Below, one piece after another: positions 59,940 through 64,000 of a DNA stretch of 64,000 bases. Position numbers and translations under genes: made by a program. A model generated the notes under the pieces. That model was not told the origin of the DNA. It worked only from the letters and a program-made list of their open reading frames with translations, and did no database searches. Within the stretch, counting starts at the first letter, position 1. Every line of letters begins with the position of its first letter. This DNA is from Branchiostoma floridae (taxonomy: Eukaryota > Chordata > Leptocardii > Amphioxiformes > Branchiostomatidae): positions 1 through 64,000 of the forward strand of contig NC_049986.1 in NCBI RefSeq assembly GCF_000003815.2, read 5' to 3'.

Positions 59940-60225
59940 ATTGATTATGCAAATTAGCAGTTATTTTGCATAATTAGCATCTCATTATGAAATCTTCACT
60001 TAGGCTATCCACATATCAAAAATCATGGCGATCCGGCAAAGGAAATCAAATTTTGCCATTAATTATGCAAATAAGGTCGTCATTTGCATAATTGATATCT
60101 ATCGATATTTCTCTCCTTTCCAGCCACATGTCACAAGTTTGAAAGTCCTATCATGGGCTGAGGTGGACTTATACACTTTCACATTAATCATGCAAATCAG
60201 CTGCCGATTTGCAAAATTAGCATCC
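59940..60225 (+). repeat. Three spaced ATGCAAAT hairpins
   Basis: ATTATGCAAATTAG...TTTTGCATAATTAGCATC (59946), ATTATGCAAATAAGG...CATTTGCATAATTGATATC (60063) and CATGCAAATCAG...GATTTGCAAAATTAGCATC (60189) are three copies of a unit of about 120 bases. Each holds an inverted octamer pair. Similar wording occurs at 56765 and 56870. Confidence 0.65.
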
Positions 60226-62231
60226 CATTACAGGTCATCACTCACCCTATCTGCATACTAAAAATCTACACGTTCTCCAGTTTTTTCTCGTCCGAAGTTT
60301 AAAAGGAAACCGCCGTATGCAGTTCCAAAGCTCTCTGCTCTGAGGGCTATCTACCGCTCAAAAATCATTAATCTAAAAATTAAAGAAACCTGTTCGGTAT
60401 CATAAGAATAGTGAGTTTAATTACTATAAACGACGACAGCAAATGTATAAAAATGACTCCCAGCTTCTTGACATTTCAGCATATGCAATAATCTGATTTT
60501 ATTGGGGATGTTTTTTTCACATTGAATCCATAATTGAAATGTTTCAAAAATGTCTTATTTAAGTTTAATGTATCGTCAACTATGATTACTGAAATGATGC
60601 TCCATACTCATTTCAAATATGTGTAAATTGTTCTTATTTCTTAACGACAAGTCGTTACCGCATTTCATAACTTTTTTTTTTATATTTGAGTAATTTGGTT
60701 GTTCCTTTTGCTACAATGTAGATCCCCGACCCAATCATTTGTGAAGGTGGACTTAGTAAACCTAGCCTGGTCTTTCAACGGCAAGATATTCATCAAGACT
60801 CTCTAAGANNNNNNNNNNNNNNNNNNNNNNNNNNNNNNNNNNNNNNNNNNNNNNNNNNNNNNNNNNNNNNNNNNNNNNNNNNNNNNNNNNNNNNNNNNNN
60901 NNNNNNNNCTGATAATCTATCTTCAGATTATTGCTTGCTTCCTGTGCAGCTCTCCGATCGCCACACAAAACAGCAGATCACTCACTTCATCAGATTGCCG
61001 TAGCCCCCTCCTCATCTCTTTCTCTTGCTCCTCCTCCCTCCCTAACTACATCACTGAGTCCTCTATCGTTTCCCCTAACTTTTCAGTCAACAGCTGCGTT
61101 ATGTCGGCACACTATTATCGCAACCTTCGACACCTTTACCCGTTATTTATGACACAGAAATCGTATGGCATAAGGGTTATCGGCAGACCATTTTCCGCCG
61201 TCGTTACTTCTGCAGATATGGATATCTGATGATCCAGGTTCATCCCAGACTCCCCTAACTAACAAAGCGTTTTACTTGCGGTTAATCTGCTGTAATATAT
61301 CATAACAGTAGAGGTCAGATGCCGAACCAGCGCGGCACATGATACATTTTGGGACAGGCTGGTACAGGAGGAATGTGGCCCACAGTCACCCCATAATTAC
61401 GGCTGACGGTACCGGGGGAGTAGGGTTTGCTCAGGGTCGGTACAACCTGCAGCTGGTACCGCCACATTCCAGTCGGCACATAATTTGCACTGGGCTGGCA
61501 AATATCAATTAAACTCGTCATTGACTTGACATTGACCCCGTGGTCATGTCGGGTGGGTGCACGTACCCGTGTCATGTACCTGACTGCCACGGCATCTGAA
61601 GCCAGACACACTAGACGTGATATTTCCCTTTTTTCTTGGTCTGCCAAAAGACCGAACCGTTCTATTTACAGGATATCCGGATTTTCTGTTAATTCCCACG
61701 TTAGTTTGACCTTCTAATAATGGCTTTTCCATCCCGTCTGATCACACTGCTGCATTGAGTGCGCTGACATTTGTTATTTCCACTTGGAAATGTGCGGGGC
61801 AGAAAAGCAGACAGAGATCCTTACAGACACAGGAGTGTTTTCTGGTCGATGACCCCTATAGTATATTCTGGTGGAGTTATTTTTCGGAAGAGTATGCCGA
61901 CATCTTATCTAATTTCATAGANNNNNNNNNNNNNNNNNNNNNNNNNNNNNNNNNNNNNNNNNNNNNNNNNNNNNNNNNNNNNNNNNNNNNNNNNNNNNNN
62001 NNNNNNNNNNNNNNNNNNNNNNNNNNNNNNNNNNNNNNNNNNNNNNNNNNNNNNNNNNNNNNNNNNNNNNNNNNNNNNNNNNNNNNNNNNNNNNNNNNNN
62101 NNNNNNNNNNNNNNNNNNNNNNNNNNNNGCTGTCATACAGAATTGCCCTACGTTTTCCATACTAGATATCGTGTTTTATGTCTGATTACAACCAGATTTA
62201 ATAGAAAGCTGAGAAAAACTATCACACTTAC
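60226..62231. other. Intergenic with two assembly gaps
   Basis: Runs of N at 60809-60908 and 61922-62128. The minus-strand frame at 61315-61647 has no recognisable domain and contains partly inverted phrases (GGCACATGATACATTTTGGG, GGCACATAATTTGCACTGGG), so it is more likely repeat than gene. Confidence 0.4.
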
Positions 62232-62888
62232 CTCTGGATTCCGTCTCATCAGTTCCTTTGTCATATCAAATCCCGAGGAATCCTGGGAATTTTCTCCCTC
62301 CGCCTCGGCAGCCCCCCGATCCCCGCTCGTTCCTGTCGTCTGCTTGGACTCCGTTTCCATGGAGACGGACCCTGTCCTGCGCCTATCTGCAGGTGTCGTC
62401 TGTGTCTCCTCAGGCTTTCCTGTGTTAACATGAGCGTTACTTCTGTCGGCGGTTGGTGTTCGTCTTTCATCCCAAACCTTCCCCTCTCCAAATTCTGTTC
62501 TAATTGGCACATTTTCCACAGTAGCAACATTCTTAGTTTCGTCGGGCGACGCTCCGTCCGTGACAGTTGGTCCGACAAAGTTCCTAGATTGCACCTGTAC
62601 AACTCTGTTGTGTAACAATATTTCATTTTTAGGTCTATCTCCCGAGCTTGAAGCGTTAGGAGGCGTCCTTCTCTCTGCTGTGTCCGTGACACCTTTCCTG
62701 GGCAGCCACACGTCAGCCACAGTCCATGAAACATCCTGCCCTGCCCGCGCGCTCCAGCTCCCATAGCCGTACAGGTACAGCAGCGTCAGCAGGCACGTGC
62801 CCAGCACGAGAAACTTTCCTGAGAGGAGGGGGGTGGCAGTTCGTTGGCACAGCCAGGATGGAAAGCCCTGTGTGCACGGAGGGGTCAT
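62232..62888 (-). CDS. N-terminal exon of a type II membrane (Golgi-enzyme-like) protein, gene E
   Basis: The exon runs from ATG at 62888 to a strong donor (CCAGAG then GTAAGTGTG) at 62232, 219 codons ending in phase 0. A short N-terminus precedes one membrane helix (FLVLGTCLLTLLYLYGYG). A long Thr/Ser/Glu-rich stem of low complexity follows, ending MTKELMRRNPE. A short cytoplasmic tail, helix and stem are the start of a Golgi glycosyltransferase or sulfotransferase, but the catalytic exons are not found in the rest of the window (some may lie in the gap at 61922-62128), so the enzyme class is not known. A TTTTCCAG-AC...CAG acceptor-like run directly before the ATG may mean a 5'-UTR intron. 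Confidence 0.6.
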
Positions 62889-63349
62889 CTGCTGTCTAGT
62901 CTGGAAAAGACAAAGATGATATTAATTTCAGGTTACCTTGACTCTAAGACCATTGATTGCAAGAATGGGTCTTCTTCTCGGGTCGCCACTTCTGCTAATC
63001 TCCCGCTACAGTAAGAATGGGTAAAGCGTTGTTCACTGTACTGGGAAACTAATGCACAGTACTACAGGCTGTTGTATTTACAAACAATACCTCATGCTAA
63101 TAATATACTTTGAAATACTACACATGTATGTACCAAAACATTTTCTTCTGAGCTGTCTATATACTGAAAGTGGAGAAGCAAACAGTATAGCCGAAAGAAA
63201 CATTTCCCATGCTATGATGGTAGTTGACAACTAGAAAGGCCGACATTTGCTTGAGAGCAAATACAGCATATTTCAGCCATCTCCCTCCCCATGCAACAAT
63301 AGACTATTTCAAAATTACCCATTTGAAAAATCACTTTTACTAATGACGG
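62889..63349 (-). other. Upstream flank of gene E
   Basis: No exon or clear promoter motif. A short frame at 63052-63234 is unsupported. Confidence 0.3.
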
Positions 63350-63825
63350 TTTAACCCAAAAATGAATCTTACAAAATTCCCCCGTTCAAGAATGGACTCC
63401 AGTGCACCCTATGTGAATTTGCACAATAGACCAGTCCAGAAATACTCCCACTGAAACCTTGGCCTTTTGAATAAGAAACCAAATCCAAAATTGAATTTAG
63501 CAAAAAAGGTCCCAGTGCATGAAAAGGTATAATAGACCAGTCTAAAAACACTTCCACTAAAAATTGAATTTTGAATCATCACCCGTCCAAACTGAATTTG
63601 AAAAAATCCCCCTTCCGTGTGCAAAAATTGGACTCTTCCATGTAAAGTAGAGCAGTCCAAAAATACATCCGCTAAAATAGGACTTTGACATACTCACTGA
63701 AGTCCCAAAAATGGATTTTAAAAAAAGCCCATGGATTTTTAAAAAAGCCCCCCTCCATGCAAGAATGGACTCTTCCAGCACACCCATTTAAAATTGCAAA
63801 TTAGACCAGTCCAAAAATAACCCTA
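63350..63825 (+). repeat. Degenerate minisatellite, ~105-150-bp unit
   Basis: AATAGACCAGTCCAGAAATACTC (63425), AATAGACCAGTCTAAAAACAC (63531), GTAGAGCAGTCCAAAAATAC (63647) and TTAGACCAGTCCAAAAATAAC (63801) mark successive units, with AAGAATGGACTC and CCCCCTTCC phrases between. The array runs into the N gap at 63826, so its full length is unknown. The overlapping minus-strand frames here are artefacts of the repeat. Confidence 0.8.
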
Positions 63826-64000
63826 NNNNNNNNNNNNNNNNNNNNNNNNNNNNNNNNNNNNNNNNNNNNNNNNNNNNNNNNNNNNNNNNNNNNNNNNNNN
63901 NNNNNNNNNNNNNNNNNNNNNNNNNNNNNNNNNNNNNNNNNNNNNNNNNNNNNNNNNNNNNNNNNNNNNNNNNNNNNNNNNNNNNNNNNNNNNNNNNNNN

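Noticed and set aside
61315-61647. Continuation of gene E on the minus strand
   Set aside because: No splice acceptor in the right phase and no catalytic motif. Its partly inverted phrases suggest a repeat.
63350-63825. Three overlapping minus-strand frames that look like a protein family
   Set aside because: The apparent similarity comes from the underlying degenerate minisatellite, with frame changes between units.

Overview
This is animal nuclear DNA and almost certainly comes from a lancelet (Branchiostoma). All the genes are split by GT-AG introns. The gene content is typical of that group: ZU5/death-domain genes in tandem, an intact PMS1 mismatch-repair gene, and a type II membrane protein with tandem coiled repeats and a hevein-like module. 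Much of the rest is SINEs, MITEs, LINE and Penelope-like remnants, fold-back repeats and microsatellites. Three runs of N (60809-60908, 61922-62128, 63826-64000) are assembly gaps.

1-21 kb, plus strand: three ZU5-death genes. Gene A (1948-4647) is the 3' part of a ZU5-UPA-like-death gene whose 5' end is not seen. Gene B (7217-9849) has a DED-like start followed by ZU5, UPA-like and death domains. Gene C (15140-20391) is complete: signal peptide, one Ig domain, one membrane helix, ZU5, UPA-like region and death domain, 876 residues, with every exon phase agreeing. A and C are near copies over ZU5-UPA-death, introns included, so this is a recent duplication or gene conversion. Pieces resembling the last exon of PMS1 lie behind gene B, as the real last exon lies behind gene C. 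This suggests that gene/PMS1-tail units were duplicated as blocks.

21-33 kb, minus strand: PMS1 in 13 exons, about 1086 residues, with GHKL ATPase, HMG box and C-terminal interaction region. Its last intron holds an open 809-codon reverse-transcriptase reading frame. Other introns hold SINEs, a hAT-type MITE and another MITE.

33.7-40.9 kb: a complete autonomous cut-and-paste DNA transposon of 7287 bp, about 600 bp upstream of the PMS1 start. It has 15-bp perfect terminal inverted repeats and a TGAC duplication on both sides. It carries two convergent intron-containing genes, both open: a SWIM-YqaJ nuclease-PHD protein (601 aa) and a THAP-DDE transposase (485 aa). The pairing matches the ISL2EU branch of the PIF/Harbinger-like elements.

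41-51 kb is gene-poor, with local duplications, a Penelope-like GIY-YIG remnant with a hammerhead-like tail, a SINE and a decayed LINE. 51.3-59.1 kb, plus strand, carries a five-exon gene (337 aa) for a type II membrane protein with VDALK coiled repeats and a hevein-like cysteine domain. 59-64 kb has a LINE endonuclease fragment, repeats, gaps and the first coding exon of a second type II membrane protein on the minus strand.
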